Part shown: piece after piece, positions 20,313 through 29,207 of the stretch
Layout of the letters: each line of letters begins with the position of its first letter
Position numbering within the stretch: the stretch's first letter is position 1
The notes under the pieces: generated by a model
Databases searched by the model: none
Seen by the model: only the letters and a program-made list of their open reading frames with translations
What the model was told of the DNA's origin: nothing
Made by a program: the position numbers and the translations under genes
Assembly: GCA_027494115.1 (NCBI GenBank)
Contig: JAOSJL010000001.1
Location: forward strand, 1,699,926-1,763,925
Origin: Acidimicrobiia bacterium
GTDB lineage: Bacteria > Actinomycetota > Acidimicrobiia > IMCC26256 > JAOSJL01
DNA length: 64,000 nt
Direction: 5' to 3'

Positions 20313-21768
20313 TCAAGGTGTCGCGAGGCGCGGCAGAGCGCGCAAGAATCCGCTCCAGTCAGCGTCACCGTCGGGAAAGATCTTTCCAGGGTTCATGATT
20401 CCGGCGGGATCCAGAGCGCTTTTCACCTTGCGCATGGTGTCGACGGCGGGCGCGCCCAGGTTGAGCTCCAGGAACTGCCGCTTGAGCGTGCCGATCCCGT
20501 GCTCACCCGGAGAGCGCACCACCAAGAGCGATGGCCCGCTCGAAGATCTCGATCGCTGCCCGTTCGACGGCCAACAGATCTGACGGTGAGCTCGGATCGA
20601 AGAGGATATTCGGATGCAGGTTCCCGTCTCCCGCATGTCCGAAGAGAGGGATGGGCAGACCGTGGGTCTGCGAGATCTCCTCGACAGCGCGCACCATGTT
20701 GGCGATCTTGCTCCGAGGGACCACGACGTCCTCGCCGAGTTTGCCTTTTGCGATCCGCCCGAACGCGCCGGATATGGCCTGACGCGCATGCCAGATTCTG
20801 CTTGATTCCTCTTCGTCGGTAGCAAGGTGGATCCCCAAGACGTCGGTCTGGCGGGCGATCGCCACGACGCGTTGGAGCGCGTCCAGCGCCTCGGTCGCCT
20901 CGAAGGAGTCGGTCTCGATCAGAAGTGCTGCTTGGGTGCCTTCGGGGAGTTGGGTCGGGAGCTCTGAGCTCACGAGCTCGAGAGTGTGGGTGTCGAGGAA
21001 CTCCAGCGTGGCGGGTGCGAGCCCCTTGAGGAAGCTCGCCGTGACCGTTTCTGTCGCTGCTTCGACAGAGCCGAAGAAGACGAGCGCGGTCGCGCGGCCA
21101 CGCGGCAGCGGGATGAGGCGCAGTACTGCCTCGGTAATGATGCCCAGCGTGCCTTCGGAGCCCACGAACAGATGCGGCAGGGCATAGCCCGTCGAGCTCT
21201 TGAGGACGCGGCCTCCGGTCTCGACGACCGAGCCGTCGGCGAGAACGACGGTGACACCGCGTACGTAGTCGCGTGTCACTCCGTACTTGAGACACCGAGG
21301 ACCACCCGCGTTGCAGGCCAAGTTGCCGCCGATCGTGCACTGGCGAAGAGACGCGGGATCGGGAGGGTAGAAGAGGCCCACGCGCTCCACCGCGGCGTGG
21401 AACTGGCTGGTGATGACGCCGGGTTCCACGACCGCCACTCCGTCGTCGGGGTCGATGTCCTTGATGCCGCGCATCTTTGCCAGGTTCAAGACGATCGCGT
21501 CGGGTGGGGGAACGGATCCACCGGCGAGTCCGGTTGCTGCGCCCCGCGCGACGACGGGGATGTGTTCGTTCGCAGCGAGCTCAACGATCGAAGCCACTTG
21601 CTCGGTGTTTTGTACCGCCACGGCAGCAGTGGGCAGACGTTGCTGGAATGTCGCGTCATACGAGTAGGCGAGTAGCTCGGACGGCTCGGTTCGAGTGTTC
21701 TCTCGGCCGGCAATCTTCCGAAGCTGATGGGTGACAGCTCGTCGGCGTCCGCGGCGGAAGCTGAACAT
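20313..21768 (-). CDS. glcD: FAD-linked glycolate/lactate oxidase subunit GlcD, frame break near the C-terminus
   Basis: About 484 residues of the VAO/FAD-PCMH type: VVARGAATGLAGGSVPPP, YPPDPASLRQCTIGGNLACN, GSEGTLGIITEAVLRLIPLP and PLFGHAGDGNLHPNILFDP with the metal-site His. The frame breaks near 20507-20512 (minus strand CTCTCCGGGTGAGCAC). Removing one base of CCGGG yields GGALSGEHGIG, the conserved end motif, followed by AGIMNPGKIFPDG. It probably passes electrons to GlcF, whose gene is 8 bp upstream. Substrate could be glycolate, D-lactate or another 2-hydroxyacid. Confidence 0.87.
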
Positions 21769-21776
21769 GACGTTCC

Positions 21777-23091
21777 TCAGCTTCCCGATTTCGCCGGTGG
21801 CACGGCCTCGATCGGTCGCGTGGATGCAGCGCGGAGGACCTCGGCGAGATGTAGCACGGGGATCGACGCACCGAGGCGTTTCAACGACGCCTGCACCTGG
21901 AGTAGGCACCCGGGGTTCGCCGTCACGACCGTCACGGCGCCTGAATCGATGATCTCCTGGGCCTTGCGGTCACCGAGCTCGCGACCCGACGCCACATGGG
22001 TGAGGTTATAGGTGCCGGCTGATCCACAGCACAGTTCCGGATCGGCCAGTTCGATCAGTTTGAGGTCCGGAATACGTCGCAGAAGTTGCCTGGGGGGGTC
22101 GATGATTCCCTGTGCCAGGCGAGCGTGGCAGGCGTCCTGGTAGGCGACGGGACCGTCGGGTGCCGGGCCATCGAGTGGGAAGTCCACATCGGCCAGAAAC
22201 TTGCTGAGGTCCATGACAGATCTCGCGAAGGGTTCCGAATCGTCGTGTGAGTTCCCCGGAAGCTTGAGGTGAGCCGAGCAACCCGCGGAGTTGACCACGA
22301 TGGTCGACGTGTCATCTGAGAAAGCGGCGGCGTTTCGGTGCATCAGGTCGGTAGCAGTCTGGGAGTCGCCCTCATGGGCCGACAGCGCGCCGCAGCAGGT
22401 CTGCTCCGGCGTCCGCTCGACCTCGAAACCGGCGCTCGCGAGGAGTTCACCGGTTGCCTCGGTGATCGGAGCCAGCAGCGTGGACATGAGACAGCCTGTG
22501 AAGAGGCGGACCCTTCCTCGTGTTCGACCGTCCTGTGGGCGCCATCCACCCCCCGTCCGGCTCTACGAAGCGTCCAGGCACCGGGGGAAGCATCGACGTT
22601 GAGATGCCCAACAGGCGGAGGAAGCCGGCTCGCTCCGCTGCACGGTCGAGCCCTGCACCCTGTACCTTGCCCAGGAGGCGGATGGCACGCGTCAACTTCC
22701 GGCGCTCGCCGAGGATCCGGGTACCGCGGTTCACGGTGCGTGAACGGATCGGGAGCTTTCCCTCTTCGGCGATCACAGTACGAAGGCCGGTGCCGATAGG
22801 CATCATCTCGACGCCTGCTGGACAAATCGCCGTACACGCCTCACAGAGCAGGCAACTGAGCTGGTGGTGCGTGAGATCCTCGGTCAGCTCCACGTGACCG
22901 TTGATGACTGCCAACGCGGCAGCGATGCGTCCCCTCGGGCTCTCCTCTTCGAGGCGGGTGAGTACGTAGGTCGGGCAACCCTCGAGGCACAAGCCGCATC
23001 GCACGCAGGCCTCAAGATTGTCGCGTTCAGTGGCGAGTGCGGCGCGTTCAGTGGCATCCGAGAGTTTCATGGTTCCCGGGACCGCGGACAT
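21777..23091 (-). CDS. glcF: Iron-sulfur subunit GlcF, frame break mid-gene
   Basis: The N-terminus has two 4Fe-4S motifs, CVRCGLCLEGCPTYV and CLLCEACTAICPAGV. The C-terminal half has two CCG domains (TCCGALSAHEGD and LCCGSAGTYNLT) and GCSAHLK. The halves are in different frames; the shift is near 22530-22550, where one added base links GGWMAP to DGRTRGRVRLFTGCLMS, a standard GlcF segment. Start ATG 23091 (MSAVPGTMKLSDATE), with ATG 23070 an alternative. It forms an operon with glcD. Confidence 0.87.
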
Positions 23092-23268
23092 GATCTGTCC
23101 CAACCCGAACCCGTTGGCACGCTCAGCGGTCGAGTCGGACCGTGGCCATGGGAAGGCGTCATGCGTGGCTGACCGATTCTGACCCTCTCAGGGCTCTTGT
23201 TCAGACGGTCGCTCGGAGGATCTTGGAGGATCGACATCGTGTGTTTCCTCCCGCGCTCAAGTAACATC

Positions 23269-23286
23269 TTGCATATGACATGCTAC
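23269..23286 (+). promoter_or_regulatory. Island operator site 2
   Basis: TTGCATATGACATGCTAC in the 286-bp gap (23092-23377) between glcF and the HAD gene, the gap from which glcF-glcD must be transcribed. It is the best fit to the motif shared with sites 1, 3 and 4. The rest of the gap shows no gene. Confidence 0.5.
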
Positions 23287-23377
23287 TGCGTCAAGGCGCT
23301 GTCGGCCTCTCCTGTCGCGTTCTGTTGCGACGGTGGTGCGGTGGCTAACCGGCCTGAACACCGAACCACGCGGCACC

Positions 23378-24166
23378 TCAACGAGGCCGAAGGAGATCTC
23401 CGAGATCCTGGAGCACCATATCGGGTGGCGGGTCAGCGCCTGATGGATCAGCGGTCGCTCCGGTGAGAACAAGTGCCCCCGTCCAGCCCATGCGGCGTGC
23501 TCCTTCGAGATCCGCTTCGGGCTTGTCCCCGATGAGTAGGGTCGAGCCCTCGTCGCCGAGCAGCGTGGCGACCGCGTCGAGCATCGGCCGTTCCGGTTTG
23601 CCGACCACGGTCGGCACGACCCCGGTGGCGTACTCGACGGCGATCGCGAGAGCGCCGCCGCCGGGCCAGAAGCCGTCCTCCACGGGATACCGCGGGTCTC
23701 GGTTCGTCGCGAGGAATCCTGCACCGCCGTCGATCGCTCGCATCGCTGTTCGAAGCATCGAGTAGTCGAAACTCTCGTCCCGTCCCACGACCACGAACTC
23801 TGCGTTGTGGCCGTCCTCGACGCCGAGAAAGGTGAGCCCGGCCAGAGCGAGCTCCGTTTCGAGACCCGAGCCACCGATCACGAAGGCCGTCGCGCCCTCG
23901 GCGCCTTGGGCGATGAGATGTAGGCAGGCGGCCCGGCCGGACGTCACGATCTCGTCGGGGGCCGCCGCGACTCCTATCGCGTGGAGTGCGCCTGCCACCT
24001 CGCGCCGCGATCGCTGAGGGGAGTTGGTCATGAACGCAACCCGCGCCTCGACCGCGCGGATCGCGGCGAGAACCTCGCGGACATGCGGCAGAACGATCTT
24101 CCCACGCCAGAGGGTTCCATCCAGGTCGAAGACGAAGCGCTCGTACCGATCGATCAGCCGTTCCAT
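23378..24166 (-). CDS. HAD-IIA phosphatase (NagD/phosphoglycolate phosphatase-like)
   Basis: 262 residues with the four HAD motifs: FVFDLDGTLWRG, VAFMTNSPQRSRREVAG, the Lys in VVGKPERPMLDAV, and LLIGDKPEADLEGARRMGW. The C2 cap between motifs II and III marks the IIA subclass. ATG 24166 is chosen because GGAAGG lies 8 bases upstream; the ATG at 24172 would be only 2 bases from it. Next to glcD/glcF the obvious guess is 2-phosphoglycolate phosphatase. An alternative in this island is dephosphorylation of an intermediate made by the dikinase at 30.2-33.1 kb. Neither is proven. Confidence 0.88.
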   Translation of the reverse strand: MERLIDRYERFVFDLDGTLWRGKIVLPHVREVLAAIRAVEARVAFMTNSPQRSRREVAGALHAIGVAAAPDEIVTSGRAACLHLIAQGAEGATAFVIGGSGLETELALAGLTFLGVEDGHNAEFVVVGRDESFDYSMLRTAMRAIDGGAGFLATNRDPRYPVEDGFWPGGGALAIAVEYATGVVPTVVGKPERPMLDAVATLLGDEGSTLLIGDKPEADLEGARRMGWTGALVLTGATADPSGADPPPDMVLQDLGDLLRPR

Positions 24167-24240
24167 GTGCATGTCCTTCCGGTTGGATCCCTGTGGACGG
24201 ACGACAGCGAGCTTTCCTGGGCAAGGGGTTGTTCCGACGT

Positions 24241-24258
24241 GTGACATGTGATATACCA
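24241..24258 (-). promoter_or_regulatory. Island operator site 3
   Basis: Minus strand TGGTATATCACATGTCAC, 13 of 18 identical to site 2. It lies in the short divergent gap between the HAD gene and the ABC transporter operon, 30 bp before the lipoprotein start, and could control both. The TGGTATATCACA core resembles half-sites known for FCD-type GntR regulators. Confidence 0.5.
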
Positions 24259-24288
24259 CAGCTGACACCGCTTCTGGGGGAGATACAG

Positions 24289-25461
24289 ATGGCTAGTTCC
24301 CGTAAACCGACCCGCGTTTCATTCCTTTCTTTGTCGCTGTTGCTCGCGCTGGCGCTTGTTCTGGCTGCATGCAGTAGTGACGACTCGAGTTCGTCGGACG
24401 ATGGTTCGAGCACGACAGGATCAGGATCGGAGACTTCATCAGACCTCGAACCGATTTCGTATCCCACCGTTTTTCTGAGCCCCGACGGTGAACAGATCGA
24501 GGAGTACAACTACGAAGGGCTGCCCGCCGACGAGATCACAGAGGAGTGGAACGTCTGCGCGCCGATCGTCCACCTGAAGGACCCGTACTGGCTCGCGCTC
24601 GACTACGGGCTTGCTCAGGAGGCCGAACGAACGGGAACGAAGTTGACGGTGCTCGCCGCCGGTGGCTACACCGAGCTTCAGAACCAGATCAGCCAGATGG
24701 ACGACTGCGTCGCCCAGGGCGCTGACGGAATCATCCTTGGAGCGACGAGCGCCGACGGTGTTGTCGCCAAGGCCGAGGAGATCGTGTCCCAGGGAATCCC
24801 TGTCGTCGGGATCGGAGTGCCTGTCTTTTCCGATGAGGTTCCCGTGGCGTTTGCGAGCTTCAGGGTCCAGGGGCGGGAGACGGCCAACTTCATGCTCGAG
24901 ACACGAGACCCGCCCGAAGGGCCCAACAAAGTGCTGTTTCTCCCAGGCCCCGAGGGAGCTGGCTGGCCGGAAGACAGTCTCAAGGGCTTTGAGGAGACCG
25001 TCGAGGGGGAGAACGTCGAGATCGTCGAGGTCAAGTACGGCGACACCGCCAAGGATGTCCAACTGAGTCTCATCGAGGATGGGCTCCAGGCGAACCCCGA
25101 CATCGACTACATCGTGGGCAACGCGGTCGCCGCGACTGTCGCACCCCAGGCGCTGCGCGAGGCTGGGCTTGAAGATGACGTTCAGGTGATCGCAACCTAC
25201 ATCACGCCCGATGTTTACGAGAGTGTCGTGGCGGGCGAGGTCATCGGAACGGTGAGCGACTCCACTGCGATGACGGGTCGGATCGGCTACGACATCCTGC
25301 TCCGTATGCTCGAGGGCGAGGACTGGCTCGCGGAGCATCCGTCCAAGGACATCGGCCCGGTGCCGTTCGTGGTTTCGCCGGACACACTCGACTCGTTCGA
25401 GCAGGAACGCGAGAATTCGTTGCCGCCGGACGGCTACGAGCCCGTCTTCAACGTCAACTGA
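24289..25461 (+). CDS. TorT-like periplasmic-binding lipoprotein of an ABC importer
   Basis: 390 residues. Lipoprotein signal LSLLLALALVLAACSS with the lipobox Cys, then a Ser/Asp-rich linker. The binding domain begins EWNVCAPIVHLKDPYWLALD and continues LTVLAAGGYTELQNQISQMD and GADGIILGATSADGVVAKA. This Cys-Ala-Pro..HLKDPYW and AGGY pattern is that of TorT, the TMAO-sensing periplasmic protein, within the type I sugar-binding fold. Unlike E. coli TorT it is followed by its own ATPase and permease genes, so import is its likely role. The ligand is unknown; a methylamine-like or heterocyclic compound is possible. Confidence 0.85.
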   Translation: MASSRKPTRVSFLSLSLLLALALVLAACSSDDSSSSDDGSSTTGSGSETSSDLEPISYPTVFLSPDGEQIEEYNYEGLPADEITEEWNVCAPIVHLKDPYWLALDYGLAQEAERTGTKLTVLAAGGYTELQNQISQMDDCVAQGADGIILGATSADGVVAKAEEIVSQGIPVVGIGVPVFSDEVPVAFASFRVQGRETANFMLETRDPPEGPNKVLFLPGPEGAGWPEDSLKGFEETVEGENVEIVEVKYGDTAKDVQLSLIEDGLQANPDIDYIVGNAVAATVAPQALREAGLEDDVQVIATYITPDVYESVVAGEVIGTVSDSTAMTGRIGYDILLRMLEGEDWLAEHPSKDIGPVPFVVSPDTLDSFEQERENSLPPDGYEPVFNVN

Positions 25462-25475
25462 GCATTGCTCGATCC

Positions 25476-25529
25476 GGGTTGCCCCCGTTCTCCGGGGGTC
25501 GTGAATATACGGCCCCCGGGGAGCAACCC
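25476..25529 (+). other. Nested stem-loop between lipoprotein and ATPase genes
   Basis: GGGTTGC (25476-25482) pairs with GCAACCC (25523-25529), and inside it CCGGGGG (25492-25498) pairs with CCCCCGG (25513-25519). Position after the binding-protein gene is typical of structures that protect its mRNA or cut transcription into the distal genes, giving excess binding protein. No U-tract follows. Confidence 0.5.
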
Positions 25530-25569
25530 GCGGAAGCGATCGAATGACATCACGCGGAGCTGAGAGATC

Positions 25570-27081
25570 ATGCTTGAGCTCAAGGGAATCACGAAACGGT
25601 TCCCGGGTGTTACGGCGCTGGACGCAGTGGACGTCGAGGTCAAGGGCGGTGAGGTCCACGTTCTCTTGGGGGAGAACGGTGCCGGGAAGTCGACTCTTGC
25701 GCATGTGATCGTCGGGAGTCTGCAGCCTGATGCAGGTGAGTTCCGCTTTCAGGGTGAAGAGATCCGTCACGCTTCCCGGCATCACGCGCGCATGCTGGGC
25801 ATCGACGCCGTATTCCAGGAGTTCTCTCTCGTCCCGGCGATGACCGTCCAGGAGAACCTCTTCCTGGGTCGGGAACCATCTCGTTTCGGCTTTGTCGACC
25901 GCCAGAAGATAGCGAGCGGCGCGCGCGAAATCTTCGACCGATTGGGCTACGCCGTCGATCTGAAGACGCCCGTAGCCTCGCTCAGTCGAGGTGAGCAACA
26001 GGTCGTCGAGATCGCGAAGGCTCTGCTCATTCAACCGCGATTGCTCGTTCTCGACGAGCCGACATCCGCTCTGACGGATGCCGCCTCCGAGCGTCTGTTC
26101 GCGATCATGGACGACCTCAAGGCCCAGGGTGTGGGCATCATCTACATCACGCACCGAATGGCGGAAATTAAGCGACTCGGTGACAGCGTGACGGTCCTCC
26201 GTGACGGAAGACGCGTCGCTTCGCGCGACGTTGCCGACGTTTCCGATGATGACCTCATCGACATGATGGCGGGCCGAAGCATCGATGATCTCTACGCGTC
26301 TGATCATGCGCGGATGAGGCCAGGTCCCGTCGTGCTCAAGGCTGACGGCCTTTCGACGCCAGACCGTCGAATCACGGACGTGTCGATCGAGGTTCGAGCC
26401 GGCGAGATCGTCGGTCTCGCCGGAATCGAAGGAGCTGGCAAGGCCACCATCGGCCGTGCCTGTTTCGGACTCGAGGCGATAAGCGGAGGCACGGTCCGAA
26501 TCGGCGAAGAAGTCGTTCGCAAACCGACGCCACGAAGGATGCTCCAACGTGGGCTGTGCTACCTGCCCGGGGACCGCCGCGTAGAAGGGCTGGTGCTTCC
26601 ACGGCCGGTGCTGGAGAACTGTTCCCTCGCTTCGCTGAGTCGCGAGGGCTTTTCCCGAATCGGTTTTCTGCGGCTCCGCAAGGAGCGACAGGCAGTTGCC
26701 AAGATGATCGATCGGCTCAGCGTGCGCACGCCATCTCTCAATCGTGCGATCGCCCTGCTGTCCGGAGGAAACCAGCAGAAGGTGATCTTGGGACGCATGC
26801 TCCTTCGGGATGTTCAAGTTCTCATTCTCGAGGAACCGACGAGCGGTGTCGACGTCACATCCCGCGCCGAGATCTATCGGCTCCTTCGCGACCTGACCGA
26901 AGGAGGAGCGGCCGTGGTTCTGATCAGCTCAGATCTGCCCGAGGTCTGCGGACTCGCCGACCGCGCCTACGTGATCGTCGAAGGGCAGGTGCGCAGCCAC
27001 CTCGAAGGTGATGCACTGACGGACCGCGCGGTGATTGCGAACATGTTTCAAGTTGATGAGGTCGCCGACGTTGCGTCGTAA
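25570..27081 (+). CDS. ABC transporter ATPase, RbsA/MglA type (two nucleotide-binding domains)
   Basis: 503 residues. Domain 1: Walker A LLGENGAGKST (about 33-42), signature LSRGEQQVVEIAKALL, Walker B LLVLDEPTSAL. Domain 2: a weak Walker A GIEGAGKATIG (about 290), signature LSGGNQQKVILGRML, Walker B LILEEPTSGVD. The degenerate second P-loop is normal for this sugar/autoinducer/purine-type family. The gene follows the lipoprotein by 108 bp and precedes the permease, forming a three-gene importer. Confidence 0.95.
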   Translation: MLELKGITKRFPGVTALDAVDVEVKGGEVHVLLGENGAGKSTLAHVIVGSLQPDAGEFRFQGEEIRHASRHHARMLGIDAVFQEFSLVPAMTVQENLFLGREPSRFGFVDRQKIASGAREIFDRLGYAVDLKTPVASLSRGEQQVVEIAKALLIQPRLLVLDEPTSALTDAASERLFAIMDDLKAQGVGIIYITHRMAEIKRLGDSVTVLRDGRRVASRDVADVSDDDLIDMMAGRSIDDLYASDHARMRPGPVVLKADGLSTPDRRITDVSIEVRAGEIVGLAGIEGAGKATIGRACFGLEAISGGTVRIGEEVVRKPTPRRMLQRGLCYLPGDRRVEGLVLPRPVLENCSLASLSREGFSRIGFLRLRKERQAVAKMIDRLSVRTPSLNRAIALLSGGNQQKVILGRMLLRDVQVLILEEPTSGVDVTSRAEIYRLLRDLTEGGAAVVLISSDLPEVCGLADRAYVIVEGQVRSHLEGDALTDRAVIANMFQVDEVADVAS

Positions 27082-27120
27082 GTGCGTGACAATGGACGAG
27101 CCGGAAGGGATGACGACGCT

Positions 27121-28191
27121 GTGTCAGACGTAGATGCGGAGATGCCGTCAACCGAGACCGAAGAACCACCTGAAAGCGAGCCCACCGAGGAGCACAGCGG
27201 GCTCGGCGCATGGCTGATTGACGCCGCCGTGCGCACATTTCTCGCCGTTGGGGTTCTTCCCATTCTTCTTCTGGGACTCGTCATCTTCTTCGGCATCATC
27301 GAACCACGGTTCCTCTCGGGCGACAACGTCTTCAATGTGTCGCGCCAGCTCACCTACCTGGGGATCATCACCATGGGTCAGGCCGTCGTCCTGATGAGCG
27401 GGGGTTTCGACCTCTCCGTCGGTGGGACGGTGGCGCTCACGAGCGTTGTCGCGGCGACGATCATGTCGGGTCAGATCGACGGCGGTTCGAGTCTCGCGAC
27501 CGCGCTGACGCTGGGAATCCTGGGTGGTCTGGCTGTCGGGCTTGTGGTCGGGATCGCCAATGGCTTCGCCGTCGCGATTCTCAAGGTGACTCCGTTCGTC
27601 GTCACGTTGGCCATGTCATCTATCACGTACGGCCTGGCCTTGATGGTCGCCGACGGCGCGCCGGTGTCAGGTGTGCCGATCGAGTTCGCCCGCAAGCTCG
27701 GAACGGGCAAGCTCTGGGGAGTTCCAGCCCCGGTCTGGGTGGCCCTCGTCCTGCTGGTCGTCATGACGGTCCTGATGGGTCGTACCCGTTTCGGACGGTA
27801 CGTCTATGCAATCGGCGGGAACGAGAAGGCAGCCCGGCTCTCCGGAATCTCGGTGTGGCGAACCACAGCACTCGTCTACGTGATCTGCTCCGTGCTCGCG
27901 GCAATCGCGGGGATCATGCTCACGGCGCGGGTGTCGTCCGGCGAGCCGAATCTAGGCGGGAGCTTTCCGCTCGAGTCGATCGCCGCCGCCGTACTCGGTG
28001 GCGTCGCACTCGGAGGCGGACAAGGCCGCTTGTTGGGAGCCGTTGGCGGCGCAGCCTTCGTCGTGATGCTTCAGAACGGAATGAACCTCATTCGGGTCGA
28101 GAACTACGTCCAGCAGATCGTCATAGGGATCGCGCTGATCACCGCGGTGGTCGTCGATCGACTTCGAGATGTCGTCCGTGCCCGCACGTAG
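27121..28191 (+). CDS. ABC transporter permease, RbsC family
   Basis: About 356 residues from GTG 27121 (VSDVDAEMPSTETEE, with GGAAGGG upstream); a GTG at 27082 directly after the ATPase stop would add 13 residues. The acidic N-terminal tail is followed by eight to ten membrane helices with the family landmarks MGQAVVLMSGGFDLSVGGTV, RTRFGRYVYAIGGNEKAARL and AAVLGGVALGGGQGRLLGAV. It is the single permease and likely a homodimer. Confidence 0.93.
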   Translation: MSDVDAEMPSTETEEPPESEPTEEHSGLGAWLIDAAVRTFLAVGVLPILLLGLVIFFGIIEPRFLSGDNVFNVSRQLTYLGIITMGQAVVLMSGGFDLSVGGTVALTSVVAATIMSGQIDGGSSLATALTLGILGGLAVGLVVGIANGFAVAILKVTPFVVTLAMSSITYGLALMVADGAPVSGVPIEFARKLGTGKLWGVPAPVWVALVLLVVMTVLMGRTRFGRYVYAIGGNEKAARLSGISVWRTTALVYVICSVLAAIAGIMLTARVSSGEPNLGGSFPLESIAAAVLGGVALGGGQGRLLGAVGGAAFVVMLQNGMNLIRVENYVQQIVIGIALITAVVVDRLRDVVRART

Positions 28192-28250
28192 AGCCCGAGT
28201 CTGTTCGCGGTAGCTTGCGACTGGCGCACGACGCCGCAGGAAGGGGCGAG

Positions 28251-29207
28251 GTGAGTCGCGAGACGGAGGCACACCGTCGCACAACCTCGTCGCGTCAGCG
28301 GATTCAGATGCGCGAGCGCATTGCCTATTCGCCCATCGTCGACCGCCCGGCGCTCCACTGGCCCGGCGGCGCGCGTGTCGCGGTCTGGATCGTTCCCAAC
28401 ATCGAGCTGCGGGAGTACCAACCGCCCAACGACCCAGCTCGAGATCCCTGGCCGAGAAGCCCTCATCCCGATGTGCGCCAGTTCTCTCATCATGACTATG
28501 GCAACCGCGTCGGATTCTGGCGGATGTTGGACATCCTCGATCGTTTCGAGCTCCCGATCACTGCCTCCCTGAACCTCGAGATATTGGAGCAACTTCCCGA
28601 GATTCGGGACGCGATCGGAGAGCGCGGCTGGGCGGTCATGAGTCACGGGTTGACCAACACCCGCTACCTTTACGGCCTCGAGGCTCCTGCTGAACGGGCC
28701 TTCTACCGCCGGAGCGTTGATCTCGTGCGGCGGCATCTCAGCGTCCCACTCCTCGGCATGTTGGGACCCTCGCTCTCGGCTTCGGAGCGCACACCCGACC
28801 TCATGGCGGAGGCAGGACTCGTGTACCACGCCGACTGGGCGCACGACGACCAACCTGTTCCGATCCGAGTCGAAGCCGGCCGGCTGATCTCAATGCCGTA
28901 TTCCTTCGAACTGAACGATGCTCCGCTCTTTCGGTCGCATTTCGACGGCGATGACCTCGTAAGGATCTGCCGTGCCCAACTCGATCGCCTCCTCGTCGAA
29001 TCGGAGGAGTCGGGTCGTGTGATGTGTCTCGCCGTCCATCCCTTCCTCATCGGAGCACCGCATCGCGCTCGAGCATTCGAGCGCGTTCTCGCGGAACTCT
29101 CCGACCGGCGTGACGTCTGGTACGCAACTGGTGACGAGATAGCCACGCACTATCTTGACCACGAACAGGAGCACGCGAGGGCTACCGGGCCCGTCGCGCA
29201 GTTGTGA
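28251..29207 (+). CDS. Polysaccharide-deacetylase-fold hydrolase 1 (PuuE-like)
   Basis: 318 residues (GTG 28251 after AGGAAGGGGCGAG). Core segments: VAVWIVPNIELREYQPP, HHDYGNRVGFWRMLDILDRF, GWAVMSHGLTNTRYLYG, YHADWAHDDQPVPI and CLAVHPFLIGAPHRARAF. This is the branch of the CE4 superfamily that includes the allantoinase PuuE, which hydrolyses cyclic amides rather than sugars. A ring-opening hydrolase role in the island pathway is inferred. A paralogue is encoded immediately downstream. Confidence 0.82.
   Translation: MSRETEAHRRTTSSRQRIQMRERIAYSPIVDRPALHWPGGARVAVWIVPNIELREYQPPNDPARDPWPRSPHPDVRQFSHHDYGNRVGFWRMLDILDRFELPITASLNLEILEQLPEIRDAIGERGWAVMSHGLTNTRYLYGLEAPAERAFYRRSVDLVRRHLSVPLLGMLGPSLSASERTPDLMAEAGLVYHADWAHDDQPVPIRVEAGRLISMPYSFELNDAPLFRSHFDGDDLVRICRAQLDRLLVESEESGRVMCLAVHPFLIGAPHRARAFERVLAELSDRRDVWYATGDEIATHYLDHEQEHARATGPVAQL

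Noticed and set aside
24439..26817. 792-codon open frame on the minus strand opposite the ABC transporter genes
   Set aside because: It mirrors the codon bias of the lipoprotein and ATPase genes, has no recognisable domain and no start signal. It is a GC-rich antisense shadow.
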